A stretch of DNA of 64,000 nt from Pontibacter harenae (GTDB lineage: Bacteria; Bacteroidota; Bacteroidia; Cytophagales; Hymenobacteraceae). Positions 50,064-58,890 of this stretch are shown here, one piece after another. Every line of letters begins with the position of its first letter. Position 1 is the stretch's first letter. A program made the translations under genes and the position numbers. The stretch lies in the NCBI RefSeq assembly GCF_020907245.1, contig NZ_JAJJWH010000003.1:62001-126000 (forward strand), written 5' to 3'. A model generated the notes under the pieces. That model was not told the origin of the DNA. It was given only the letters and a program-made list of their open reading frames with translations, and ran no database searches.

Positions 50064-52385
50064 ATGAAGAGACCGCTTTTATTCACGCTAGCCTTAGCAG
50101 TACCTTTCCTGGCTTTGTCGCAGAAAGGTGCTCAACAGGATCTGGTACAGTATGTCAACCCGATGATCGGTACTGCCAAAATGGGCCACACCTACCCTGG
50201 TGCCACCGTACCCTTCGGCATGGTGCAGCTGAGTCCTGATACGGATACCATTCCTTATGCCACCAATGGCAAGTATAACAAAGACGTGTACAAGTACTGT
50301 GCAGGATATCAGCACGACGATAACACCATTGTAGGTTTCAGCCACACGCACTTCAGCGGCACAGGCCACTCCGACCTTGGCGACTTCCTTATTGCGCCTA
50401 CCACAGGTGAACTTCAGCTGAACCCTGGTACCGAAGACAGACCACAAAGCGGCTACCGTTCTGCCTTCTCACACGACAATGAAGTAGCGGAAGCAGCCTA
50501 CTATAAAGTAAAACTCGACGACCATAACATCACAGCTGAACTCACGGCAACTAACCGTGTGGGCATGCACCAGTATACTTTCCCGAAATCCGATAGCGCG
50601 CACATCATCCTCGACCTGATGGCTGGGATTTATAACTACGATGAGAAAAACGTGTGGACTTTTGTACGGGTGGAGAGCGATACGCTGGTAACGGGCTATC
50701 GCCAGACGAACGGCTGGGCCAGAACCCGCACAGTATACTTTGCCATGTCGTTCAGCAAACCAATTAAAACTTATGGCAGCAAAAATTACCAGAAAACAGT
50801 GTACAACGGCTTTTGGAGAAAGTTTGATCAGGAACATAACTTCCCCGAGATAGCTGGCGAGAAAATTAAAATGCACTTTGATTTTGACACGCAGGAAGGG
50901 GAGAAAATTAAGATCAAGTTTGCGCTGTCACCTGTGAGTACTGAAGGTGCGTTGGCCAACATGCGAGCCGAAGTGCCGCATTGGGATTTTGAACATGTGA
51001 AGCGTGAAAGCCAGGCGGCCTGGAACAAGGAACTGAACAAAGTAGTGGTAGACGCTGGCACCAAAGGCGATATGGTGAATTTCTATACCGCTATGTACCA
51101 CGCCTTCCTCGGCCCGACTACTTATATGGATGTGGACGGATCTTACCGTGGCCTCGACATGAACGTACACCAGGCAAAGGATTTCACGAACTACACCAGC
51201 TTCTCTTTGTGGGATACGTACCGCACGCTGCACCCACTCTTTAATATTGTGCAGCCTGAGCGAAACGCCAACATGGTAAAATCGATGCTGGCACATTACG
51301 ACCAGAGCGTACATAAGATGCTGCCTGTTTGGTCGCACCACGCAAACGAGAACTGGTGCATGATCGGTTACCACAGTGTACCTGTTATTGCGGATGCTGT
51401 TATAAAAGGCAATGCCAATTTCGATGTAAACAGAGCATTGGATGCCTGCGTAACCACCGCCCGCAACAACTACTACGACGGCCTGAACTACTACATGGAA
51501 ATGGGTTATGTGCCCGAAGACAAAAACGGTTCATCTGTCTCTAAAACGCTGGAGTATGCCTACGATGATTGGTGCATTGCCCAAATGGCGAAGAAGCTGA
51601 ACCGCATGGATATCTACAACGAGTTCATCAAGCGCAGCGAGAACTATAAAAATGTGTTCGATGCCAATTCTGGCTACATGCGTCCAAAGCTGAGCGACGG
51701 TACCTTCAAAAAAGAGTTCGACCCGCTGGATACGCACGGGCAAGGCTTTATTGAGGGTAACTCCTGGAACTATAGCCTCTACGTACCCCACGACCCGGCG
51801 CAGATGATCAGCATGATGGGCGGCAAAACACGCTTCGCCACGCACCTGGATTCGTTGTTTACCATGGACCTGCCAGACAAGTATTTTGAGAACACAGAAG
51901 ATATCTCTCGTGATGGCATCATCGGCAACTATGTGCACGGCAACGAGCCTTCGCACCACGTGGCTTACCTCTACAACTGGACCGACCAGCCCTGGAAAAC
52001 CCAAGACAAGATCCGCATGGTACTGAAGGCAATGTATAAGCCAACGGTAGACGGCCTTGGTGGCAACGATGATTTCGGCCAGATGAGCGCCTGGTATATT
52101 TTCAGCTCACTTGGCTTCTACCCAGTAGCGCCTGCCTCTGACCAGTATGCCATCGGTAGCCCTGCCATTAAATCAGCAACTTTAAACCTTGATAATGGGA
52201 AGACTTTTGTGGTGGATGTTAAAAATCAGAAGGATAAGAACGTTTATGTGCAGAAGATTGAGCTGAACGGCCAAACTATAAACCGCAGCTACATCACCCA
52301 TGCCGAAATTATGAACGGCGGAAAGATTACTTTCCTCATGGGCTCTAAGCCTAACAAAAAGCAGGTATCAATCGCCCAGAAATAA
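50064..52385 (+). CDS. GH92 family alpha-mannosidase, secreted
   Basis: 773 residues with a signal peptide (LLFTLALAVPFLALSQ). GH92 landmarks: VNPMIGTAKMGHTYPGATVPFGMVQLSPDTD (N-terminal domain, about residues 30-60), FIEGNSWNYSLYVPHD (about 561), GNEPSHHVAYLYNWTDQPW (about 625) and GLGGNDDFGQMSAWYIFSSLGFYPV (about 665-690), with the Asp and Glu catalytic residues in the last block. GH92 enzymes are calcium-dependent exo-mannosidases that trim alpha-linked mannans and N-glycans. A broken GH125 (alpha-1,6-mannosidase) follows, and a GH92-ROK pair lies 6 kb away. A shared operator motif suggests joint control. Confidence 0.95.
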   Translation: MKRPLLFTLALAVPFLALSQKGAQQDLVQYVNPMIGTAKMGHTYPGATVPFGMVQLSPDTDTIPYATNGKYNKDVYKYCAGYQHDDNTIVGFSHTHFSGTGHSDLGDFLIAPTTGELQLNPGTEDRPQSGYRSAFSHDNEVAEAAYYKVKLDDHNITAELTATNRVGMHQYTFPKSDSAHIILDLMAGIYNYDEKNVWTFVRVESDTLVTGYRQTNGWARTRTVYFAMSFSKPIKTYGSKNYQKTVYNGFWRKFDQEHNFPEIAGEKIKMHFDFDTQEGEKIKIKFALSPVSTEGALANMRAEVPHWDFEHVKRESQAAWNKELNKVVVDAGTKGDMVNFYTAMYHAFLGPTTYMDVDGSYRGLDMNVHQAKDFTNYTSFSLWDTYRTLHPLFNIVQPERNANMVKSMLAHYDQSVHKMLPVWSHHANENWCMIGYHSVPVIADAVIKGNANFDVNRALDACVTTARNNYYDGLNYYMEMGYVPEDKNGSSVSKTLEYAYDDWCIAQMAKKLNRMDIYNEFIKRSENYKNVFDANSGYMRPKLSDGTFKKEFDPLDTHGQGFIEGNSWNYSLYVPHDPAQMISMMGGKTRFATHLDSLFTMDLPDKYFENTEDISRDGIIGNYVHGNEPSHHVAYLYNWTDQPWKTQDKIRMVLKAMYKPTVDGLGGNDDFGQMSAWYIFSSLGFYPVAPASDQYAIGSPAIKSATLNLDNGKTFVVDVKNQKDKNVYVQKIELNGQTINRSYITHAEIMNGGKITFLMGSKPNKKQVSIAQK

Positions 52386-52393
52386 CCTTTTAT

Positions 52394-52426
52394 AAAAGCT
52401 GGAGAAAAGCCTTTCTCCAGCTTTTT
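52394..52426 (+). terminator. Intrinsic terminator after GH92
   Basis: Stem AAAAGCTGGAGAAA / TTTCTCCAGCTTTT with a short loop and a trailing T, between GH92 and the GH125 remnant. Confidence 0.9.
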
Positions 52427-52499
52427 GCATTTAGTACAGTTTTGATCTTATCGCAGCAATTCCTGAATAAAAGCGCTAACTATTGTACCCTTAAACAAA

Positions 52500-53126
52500 A
52501 TGAACAGAAGATCTTTTATACAAAGCTCCGCCCTTTTGGGTGCCGGTGTTTACCTCAGCCCTCTCAGTAGCCTGGCCTCCCCTGCCGATTTTCCCACGGT
52601 GCGTGTGCCTGCTGCCAAACGTAATTTCCAGAGCAAAGCCGTAGAGAAAGCCATCGCAGCGTTTAAAAAGAATGTAAAAGACAAGGAGCTGACCTGGCTA
52701 TTCGAAAACTGTTTCCCCAATACACTTGATACCACCGTTACCCACACCACCAAAAATGGCAAGCCTGACACCTATGTTATTACAGGAGACATCGATGCCA
52801 TGTGGCTGCGCGATAGTTCAGCTCAAGTATAGCCCTATCTCAAGTTTATAAAGAAAGACGAGCCGCTTCGCCAGATTGTTGCAGGAGTTATTAATCGCCA
52901 AAGCTATTGCATTCTGCGCGACCCATACGCCAACGCATTCTACGACCATGACACTAAAGTAGGGCATTGGAAAGACGACATTACGGACATGAAGCCTGGC
53001 ATACACGAGCGTAAGTGGGAAATAGATTCACTGTGCTACCCTATCCGTTTGGCGCATGCTTACTGGAAAGAAACAGGCGATACCAAACCGTTTGATGCGC
53101 AGTGGCTTTGGCTGGTGCCTTTTTAG
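52500..53126 (+). pseudogene. GH125 (alpha-1,6-mannosidase) remnant: internal TAG stop and truncated 3' end
   Basis: The first 110 codons read as GH125 with a signal (QSSALLGAGVYLSPLSSLA) and ITGDIDAMWLRDSSAQV. The next codon is TAG where family members have Trp (AQV-W-PYL), so TGG to TAG is the simplest explanation. The frame then continues without shift as GH125 (PYLKFIKKDEPLRQIVAGVI, then DMKPGIHERKWEIDSLCYPIRLAHAYW) to about 53105 (FDAQW). After that the homology ends abruptly and a different sequence follows. The family is about 470 residues, so roughly the last 55 percent is gone. The broken end overlaps the 3' end of the convergent beta-propeller gene. No transposon remains at the junction. 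Confidence 0.93.
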
Positions 53127-54837
53127 GGGCGGGCTTTGCAGCAACGGTTGTTTTTGCCGTAGACTTTGCCGCAGTAGGTTTCGGACTAGCTTTAGCAACA
53201 GTAGCCTTAGGTGCTGTAGCAGAATTCGTTGAACTTAACTCGTTTATCGAAAGCTTCTGCCCTGTTGGAATGTTGTTCAAAGTATAGTAGGCCGTAGGAT
53301 GTATCAACGAGTAGGAATTGTCCTCTGAGCGTACACCGTTTAAGGTAATGTTGTGTATATAGTATCTGCGCAGGTTGTCTACCACAATGCGTGCTTTCAT
53401 ACCGTCAGCCGATACTTTCACACCTTTAATTGGGTTCTCCTCTGTATTAACAGGCGGGCTGCCATATACTGGATGGTACTTGTAAATAAAGCTGGAAACG
53501 GAGTAAGAGGCGATATCCTCGGCAGACTTTTTATCTACGGGTTGTGTAAACTCTATTTCAAAACCATCTGGCATGGCTCGCACAGCACGCATTTCGAAGG
53601 GCACTACATTGTTCCAAACCAAGCGCTGTAACCCTTGATTTTCGTCACCTGCAGATCCCCAGCCACGGTTTGTCTCTCCCACGAATAAAGAGCCATCAGG
53701 CGCCCAGGCCATACGCAAGACACCCGACTGGAAACCAGTCCTGAAAAGGAAGGACGCCCCTTGGTACTCACCGTTCACCTGTTCGAGAAAAACACGGGAA
53801 ATAAGGCTCATGCCTTGATCACCCACTAGTACCTGCCCACCAAAAGGGCCAAAGTTTCCCTCTGGTATTTTTATAGGCTCTGAGTTTGAAATGCCTAAAA
53901 TACCATGCGGCAGCCACACGGCAGGCAACTTAAGTTCAGGAATCTTCTCTTTCGCTTCGAATAGCGTTACAAAATTCTCATCTACAACATTCTCTGGTTT
54001 GATGTAGCGTCCTTCCGCGTTCTTTATCTCACGACCATCAACCACCGCATTCTGCTGGTCTTTAGTTAGCTTCAGCGGCGAGTTAGGCATGCCCGTCCAT
54101 CGCAATCCTGCGGGATGGCCAATAAAAGCTCCCTTAGTTACGTGCCACAGCCCTCCTGACCCGATCCAGTCTCCTTGGTTATCGGTGTAGAAAAGCTGAC
54201 CGTCTATAACGCCCAAACCAGCAGGAGAGCGAACACCTGTAGCCCAAGGCTGCATCTTTCCGTTCTCGCTGATATTCATAATCCAACCCCTCCATGGTAC
54301 CCGGCTCTCTCCGCGGTACCACTGCTCATCGCCAAAGGCCACGTTACCCGAAACGAAGAAAGTACCGTCTGGCGCTATTTTAGGGCCAAAGCTATACTCG
54401 TGGTAGTGCCCGGAAAGAGGCCAGTTATATACCGTCTCGTAAGTATCAGCCTTCCCATCCATATTTTTGTCCACCAATTTTGTCAGTTCGCCCCGCTGCG
54501 CAGCATATAATGCACCGTCTTTGTAGGCTAAGCCCAGTATCTCGTGCAAGCCCGATGCAAACCTTCTGAAATATGGTCGTGCACTTGTTGGATTTTCCAC
54601 AATAAACACCTCACCGCGCCGGGTAGAAATACCAAGGTCTCCGTTCGGAAGCACAGTTAGCCCTCCTACCTCCAGTAGCACATCTTCTGGGGTACTTATA
54701 CCTGTAATCCTGAAAAAGTCTTCTTCTTTAGGTGATTCCTGCGCTTGTGCCGTGGTACCCAACACGGTTACCGCAGTAGCAGAGAGGAACAGGCGAAGCG
54801 CAAAGTTTCTAAATTTTCTTTTACTCGTATATTTCAT
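53041..54837 (-). CDS. Secreted beta-propeller protein (PQQ-dehydrogenase / DUF7133-like) with an altered C-terminus
   Basis: 598 residues with a signal peptide (FLSATAVTVLGTTAQAQ). The body is a propeller of NHL/PQQ-type blades: GGLTVLPNGDLGISTRRGEVFIVEN, LGLAYKDGALYAAQRGELTKL, SFGPKIAPDGTFFVSGNVAFG and MAWAPDGSLFVGETNRGWG. A domain with FEIEFTQPVDKKSAEDI follows, then an Ala/Lys/Pro-rich linker (about 545-577). The last 20 residues (TAHQTVWYRLFLSSKHAPNG) are read from the antisense of the GH125 remnant, so the natural 3' end has been lost. In related Bacteroidota proteins such a linker precedes a cytochrome c domain, so loss of a haem domain is likely but not proven. It lies 18 bp after the DUF1080 gene. 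Confidence 0.85.
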   Translation of the reverse strand: MKYTSKRKFRNFALRLFLSATAVTVLGTTAQAQESPKEEDFFRITGISTPEDVLLEVGGLTVLPNGDLGISTRRGEVFIVENPTSARPYFRRFASGLHEILGLAYKDGALYAAQRGELTKLVDKNMDGKADTYETVYNWPLSGHYHEYSFGPKIAPDGTFFVSGNVAFGDEQWYRGESRVPWRGWIMNISENGKMQPWATGVRSPAGLGVIDGQLFYTDNQGDWIGSGGLWHVTKGAFIGHPAGLRWTGMPNSPLKLTKDQQNAVVDGREIKNAEGRYIKPENVVDENFVTLFEAKEKIPELKLPAVWLPHGILGISNSEPIKIPEGNFGPFGGQVLVGDQGMSLISRVFLEQVNGEYQGASFLFRTGFQSGVLRMAWAPDGSLFVGETNRGWGSAGDENQGLQRLVWNNVVPFEMRAVRAMPDGFEIEFTQPVDKKSAEDIASYSVSSFIYKYHPVYGSPPVNTEENPIKGVKVSADGMKARIVVDNLRRYYIHNITLNGVRSEDNSYSLIHPTAYYTLNNIPTGQKLSINELSSTNSATAPKATVAKASPKPTAAKSTAKTTVAAKPAPKKAPAKATAHQTVWYRLFLSSKHAPNG

Positions 54838-54855
54838 GGTATAGAAAAGTCTAGG

Positions 54856-56724
54856 TTAGAAAAGAACAGAGTAGCTCAGTTTTCCTTTTACAGGGACAAG
54901 CAGCTCTTTACGTCCGTTGGAGTCTCGTAAAATAGGCTTAGCACCGCCAGCATCATCCAGGCGCAGATAATAAGACTTGCCATCAACCAAGTAAGTATCT
55001 TTTGAAATAGCCTCTATAGAACTTCCGTGCGCCATCCTTGCATACAGGTTGGCTGTCGGGTTCTGAACCGTAAGCTGGCGGTTTATACCTTCTCCGTTTG
55101 GAAGAACCGTGATCTGGTCCTGTACAGTAGAGCCATACGTCTGGTAAATAAAAGTTGGCCTGTCCTGCTCGTCCAGCACATAGCCCTTAGGCCTGAAACT
55201 AGTGCCAGCTGAGTCAGCTACCCAAGCTGTTTGTTCAGAGGCTAGTTTTGCTACACTAAACGCTGGATCACCAAAATACTGTACCGCACCAACTGGTCTG
55301 GAAGAACCGTTACCCCTGCTGTACCACATAGGAGTAGCATCCAGGAAACCACCACGCCATACTTGCACAATATTCCCGTTATCCATGTCGTAAGTATAGT
55401 GCACCTGGTCGGCGCTGCCTACGTTCACAGAATGCACAACCCTGGTGCCACGGCCTTCGCCATTCTGAGAAGGTATATCCATAAAGCTGCGCAGAATAGT
55501 ATTTGTTGGGGCTTCGACCAGAATCGGACCTGCTGGCTGGTTGTTACGAACATCAGTAGAAGCCGCAGGATCGCCTAAAAGGCATTCTCTTATTCCAGGG
55601 CCTGCCACAGCGATACCCACTGCAGGTTTGCTCCAGTCTACCACTTTTGTATATAGAAGTTCGAAAGGCACACTGCCAGCTGGTAAGCTCATGCTTGCCC
55701 GCTGGTTTCTTTCGTTACCAGCTATCAGTACTTTATTGTTTATACGCATTAACCCTCTTCCACCTGCAGTGTTCAAACTGAAGGAATAATTGCCAGCCTC
55801 TTTTACATCCAGATTACCCGTATAGCGGATTAGAAAGTTTTTAGGCAATGGGTTTATGTCTGAAGTAAGCAAAACAGAAGTGCCTTCTGCCTCTGGTGGA
55901 AGGTTATTAAGATCAGGCTCTTTATCAAATTTACCCTTATAAATGGTGTATTTCAGATTTTTAAGCTCTGGCTTTGGCTTGCTATAATCTGTTACCTTTA
56001 TGTTTTTTAAAGCAATTGCTCCATGATCGCCTTGGATACGAAGAGGACCTGTGGCAACCTCGTTATTTCCCATGGCACCACGGGTTGGGCCGAACAGTTC
56101 CAGGTTCTCGTGCAAGGTTACACCGTTAAGCTCCATGCGTAAAATCTTCGCATTCTCTATTTTGCGTCCATTGGCATCAAAGCACGGAGCTTGAAAAGAT
56201 ATCTTCAGGCGCTGCCACAGACCTGGAGCACGGCTCACGTTTTGCCTGGGTGCATGCCCCTCGAACCCTTTTCGGCCTTTCTCGTCCCAGCGCTCATATA
56301 TACCGCCGTTATCTGACGATGTCGCTGTTTTTGTGCCCCAGCTATCATTCAGTTGCACCTCGTACCTACCCTGCAGGTAAATACCCGAGTTAGACTCTTT
56401 TGCCAGCATATAATCCAGCTCCAGGTCCAGATCTCCATGTTCGAAGTTCGTTAACAGGTCAGCGCCTTTATTTCTTTTACTCGGCAGGTTTACAAGTATA
56501 CCTGTTCCGTTACTAAGCACCAGCGCATTCGCCTTCTTTAGATTGGCCGTAACATCACCCGCTATTTCCCAACTCTTGCCAGGGCTTTGGAAGGATGACA
56601 GATCGTTAAGAGGAAGTGTTGTAGTTAAGTTGGTCGCTGACTGTGCCAATACAGAACCAGTACAGCTCAATAGCGCTAAGCTCGCCACAATCAAGTTTCT
56701 TGACGATTTAAAAAGTTCGGTCAT
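54856..56724 (-). CDS. Secreted 3-keto-disaccharide hydrolase-like protein (DUF1080) with PA14-like domain
   Basis: 622 residues with a signal peptide (LIVASLALLSCTGSVLAQ). The DUF1080 lectin-like domain (about 30-245) has FEHGDLDLELDYMLAKESNSGIYLQGRYEVQL, DNGGIYERWDEKGRKGFEGHAPRQN and LRIQGDHGAIALKNIKV. A PA14-like domain follows (about 255-375, SGN...GNYSFSLNTAGGRGLMRINNKVLIAG). The C-terminal 240 residues are beta-rich (NIVQVWRGGFLDATPMWYSRGNGSS, then FIYQTYGSTVQDQITVLPNGEG). This architecture binds or cleaves carbohydrates at the cell surface. It is the first gene of an operon with the beta-propeller gene. Confidence 0.88.
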   Translation of the reverse strand: MTELFKSSRNLIVASLALLSCTGSVLAQSATNLTTTLPLNDLSSFQSPGKSWEIAGDVTANLKKANALVLSNGTGILVNLPSKRNKGADLLTNFEHGDLDLELDYMLAKESNSGIYLQGRYEVQLNDSWGTKTATSSDNGGIYERWDEKGRKGFEGHAPRQNVSRAPGLWQRLKISFQAPCFDANGRKIENAKILRMELNGVTLHENLELFGPTRGAMGNNEVATGPLRIQGDHGAIALKNIKVTDYSKPKPELKNLKYTIYKGKFDKEPDLNNLPPEAEGTSVLLTSDINPLPKNFLIRYTGNLDVKEAGNYSFSLNTAGGRGLMRINNKVLIAGNERNQRASMSLPAGSVPFELLYTKVVDWSKPAVGIAVAGPGIRECLLGDPAASTDVRNNQPAGPILVEAPTNTILRSFMDIPSQNGEGRGTRVVHSVNVGSADQVHYTYDMDNGNIVQVWRGGFLDATPMWYSRGNGSSRPVGAVQYFGDPAFSVAKLASEQTAWVADSAGTSFRPKGYVLDEQDRPTFIYQTYGSTVQDQITVLPNGEGINRQLTVQNPTANLYARMAHGSSIEAISKDTYLVDGKSYYLRLDDAGGAKPILRDSNGRKELLVPVKGKLSYSVLF

Positions 56725-56852
56725 AAGTTATGAATAGAATGAAAGGTAATTTTCCTGATACTTTATATAAAGACAAAACATCCAAAGCAATCTCATCAAT
56801 TACTTAATTATTCTTTCTTACAAACAGGCAAGATGTGCTTATCAGACTTTGC

Positions 56853-57395
56853 TTATAGCTTAGGGTTCTTTGTGTAATCCTGCCACAATTCATCTACTGT
56901 TTTACCAGTAAGTTTCACCCACGTTTCAGGGGTGTAAGCCTTACTGCGCAGAGCAGCATCTAAGCTATCTACAATCTTAGCATTTACATTATTCTCTAAC
57001 CATGCTAAAAAACGGCCTGTAATCCTGTAGCTGTTGGTGTAGCTGTGTTCTGGTTTCAGATCAGGTAAACTCCAGTTTCCTGCTGCGTTGGCTACGCCAT
57101 ACTTGTAACGGACATAGTCTGTTATACCTTCTGTTAGCCAACCTGGCCCTGCTCCGCCTTCATAAGCCTGCACAATATGAAAAGCTTCGTGTGTCACTAC
57201 ATCTATGTCGTTGGGGTTCCTAAGCATCCAAAGCGGGCTATAACGGATGATGCCATTACTAGCAGCTGCTACCCCATTGTAGTTGGGGTCTATAATGAAA
57301 GTAACCTTTCTAGCTGTGTTTGGATTGAATCTCTTTGCTTCCTGTGGGTATACCGTAAAGAAAGCAAGAAGTGAGGCTATTATTACCCGATTCAT
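56853..57395 (-). CDS. Basic secretory protein (BSP) family metallopeptidase
   Basis: 180 residues with a signal-like N-terminus (RVIIASLLAFFTVYP). The zinc motif is HEAFHIVQAYEGGAGPGWLTEGITDYVRYKYG (HExxH at about residues 69-73, and a downstream WLxEGxxDYxR block typical of the plant BSP family). It probably encodes a small secreted protease or glycan-related hydrolase. It is a single gene 128 bp downstream of the DUF1080 gene start in opposite order (leftward, same strand), with an intergenic gap of over 500 bp upstream. Confidence 0.87.
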   Translation of the reverse strand: MNRVIIASLLAFFTVYPQEAKRFNPNTARKVTFIIDPNYNGVAAASNGIIRYSPLWMLRNPNDIDVVTHEAFHIVQAYEGGAGPGWLTEGITDYVRYKYGVANAAGNWSLPDLKPEHSYTNSYRITGRFLAWLENNVNAKIVDSLDAALRSKAYTPETWVKLTGKTVDELWQDYTKNPKL

Positions 57396-57941
57396 CCTTA
57401 TAATCTTTTAAGTTTATTTAATAAGGTAAAAGTCATTTCTGCTCCTTTTACAAGCTTTAAATCTAGGCTTAACAGTTAGAAAAGCATCTCCTTAGGAGGG
57501 AAATGCTTTAATTTAAAGCAAACTAATCTTACTCATGTCAATTTAAAACTTTACTTAATCTTTAGTAAGGGGAAGCTTATTTATTGCACAGCCTACAGCA
57601 TGTTTGAACACTCAATTACCACAGAATCAGTTAGTAATACATATATTTACACAATTAACTAAAAGCATTTAGCAAAGTAATTCATCAAACAAAAAATTCA
57701 GATTCTACTCCTCCAGAAAAATATCAGGTTACAGGAGCATAATTCAAATGTTTGTCATATCCCACTTCTTAAGCTACCTGAACCTGATTATGATTTCAAA
57801 GCTAAAACCTTCAAAATTTCGGCTTTAGGCCTTCCTTCTACAGAAATAGGTAAGAGCAAACAGCTAAAGGTATAACCCGATCAATCTTAACCCGACTACT
57901 CCCGACAACATCAAACCAGGCAAAACAAAGCAGGCTTTTAT
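57396..57941. other. Intergenic region upstream of the BSP gene
   Basis: 546 bp with no credible gene. It contains a hairpin AAAGCATCTCC...AAATGCTTT (about 57481-57509) that could be part of a leader or terminator. No perfect -7 element was found on the minus strand. Confidence 0.45.
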
Positions 57942-58823
57942 TTAAATTGTCACATTGCTTTCACTCCAGCAACTTACTGCCCCTATCAGAGCGGCCTCCT
58001 CCCCTAACTCTGCTAATTTAATTGTGACTTGTACTGCAGAACTATCAAGGTAATTGATTAAGCTAGGAAGAAACAAAGGATGTGACTTGGCAATGTTTCC
58101 ACCCAATATGACTGCCTCTGGTTTATCCAATTGAATGAAATAAGCCAAAAACTGACCTAAGTTTTCGCCAAACTCTTCAAAAATACTTTTTGCTACAGGA
58201 AGTTTTTCCACTAAATCGACAAGTTCTTTAACTCCTTCAACCATACGGCCATATAAATCATAGCAGCGATTAACAAACCAACGTGTCGACAAGTAGTCTT
58301 CCGCTATTCCATCTTTAAAAGGAGTGTTCCACAGGTCAGCATCTTGCGCTACTCCATTCATGTATCTTGAGGAACCCAAGCCTGTTCCAAGCGTTAGGCC
58401 AATGGCACTACTGTAAGTTCTAGCTGCACCGCAAAACGCCTCCCCTTGTAAGAAGCATCCAGCATCATTCATAAACCGGATGTTTTCGTTTTTTATCAGG
58501 AGCTCTTTTCCAAGCAGCTCTCTTATGTTAAGCTTGTATAGCAGATCAAACTTATTCTGGTTCTTAATCAAAGAAATACCATCTTCATAATTGAAAGGCC
58601 CAGGCATAGCAATACCTAACCTTAAAGATGAATCGGAACAATCTTTTACCACATCCTTAACAACCTGGCTCCACTCTGCGATTATTTCCTCTGCTGTTCC
58701 GCTTGAGTTTACCTCTTTACGTGTGTAGCTATTAGGAAGAAGCATTCTGTCTTCTAGGTTAACTAATGCAGCAGCTATATGAGAACCTCCAATATCAATC
58801 CCCACTACTATATTATCATTCAT
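57942..58823 (-). CDS. ROK family kinase lacking the usual zinc motif
   Basis: 293 residues. The actin-like phosphate motifs are present: VVGIDIGGSHIAAALVNLED at the N-terminus, IAMPGPFNYEDG (about 88), IRFMNDAGCFLQGEAFCGAA (about 123-142, catalytic Asp in NDAG) and GLTLGTGLGSSRYMNG (about 150). The CxCGxxGCxE zinc-binding block that normally follows in ROK glucokinases is absent; instead the chain reads DLWNTPFKDGIAEDYLSTRWF. Many Bacteroidota carry such short ROK proteins, whose sugar is uncertain. It lies 67 bp after a GH92 gene in one operon, so mannose or a mannoside-derived sugar is a reasonable guess. Confidence 0.85.
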   Translation of the reverse strand: MNDNIVVGIDIGGSHIAAALVNLEDRMLLPNSYTRKEVNSSGTAEEIIAEWSQVVKDVVKDCSDSSLRLGIAMPGPFNYEDGISLIKNQNKFDLLYKLNIRELLGKELLIKNENIRFMNDAGCFLQGEAFCGAARTYSSAIGLTLGTGLGSSRYMNGVAQDADLWNTPFKDGIAEDYLSTRWFVNRCYDLYGRMVEGVKELVDLVEKLPVAKSIFEEFGENLGQFLAYFIQLDKPEAVILGGNIAKSHPLFLPSLINYLDSSAVQVTIKLAELGEEAALIGAVSCWSESNVTI

Positions 58824-58890
58824 ATTATTCCACTCTAAAATTTAATTTGGCTCGAATGGATTTCTTACATCCATTGAACTTCACCTCCTT

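Noticed and set aside
52830-52832. Selenocysteine or pyrrolysine recoding of the TAG in GH125
   Set aside because: TAG replaces Trp at a conserved position and the gene is truncated anyway; ordinary nonsense mutation is simpler.
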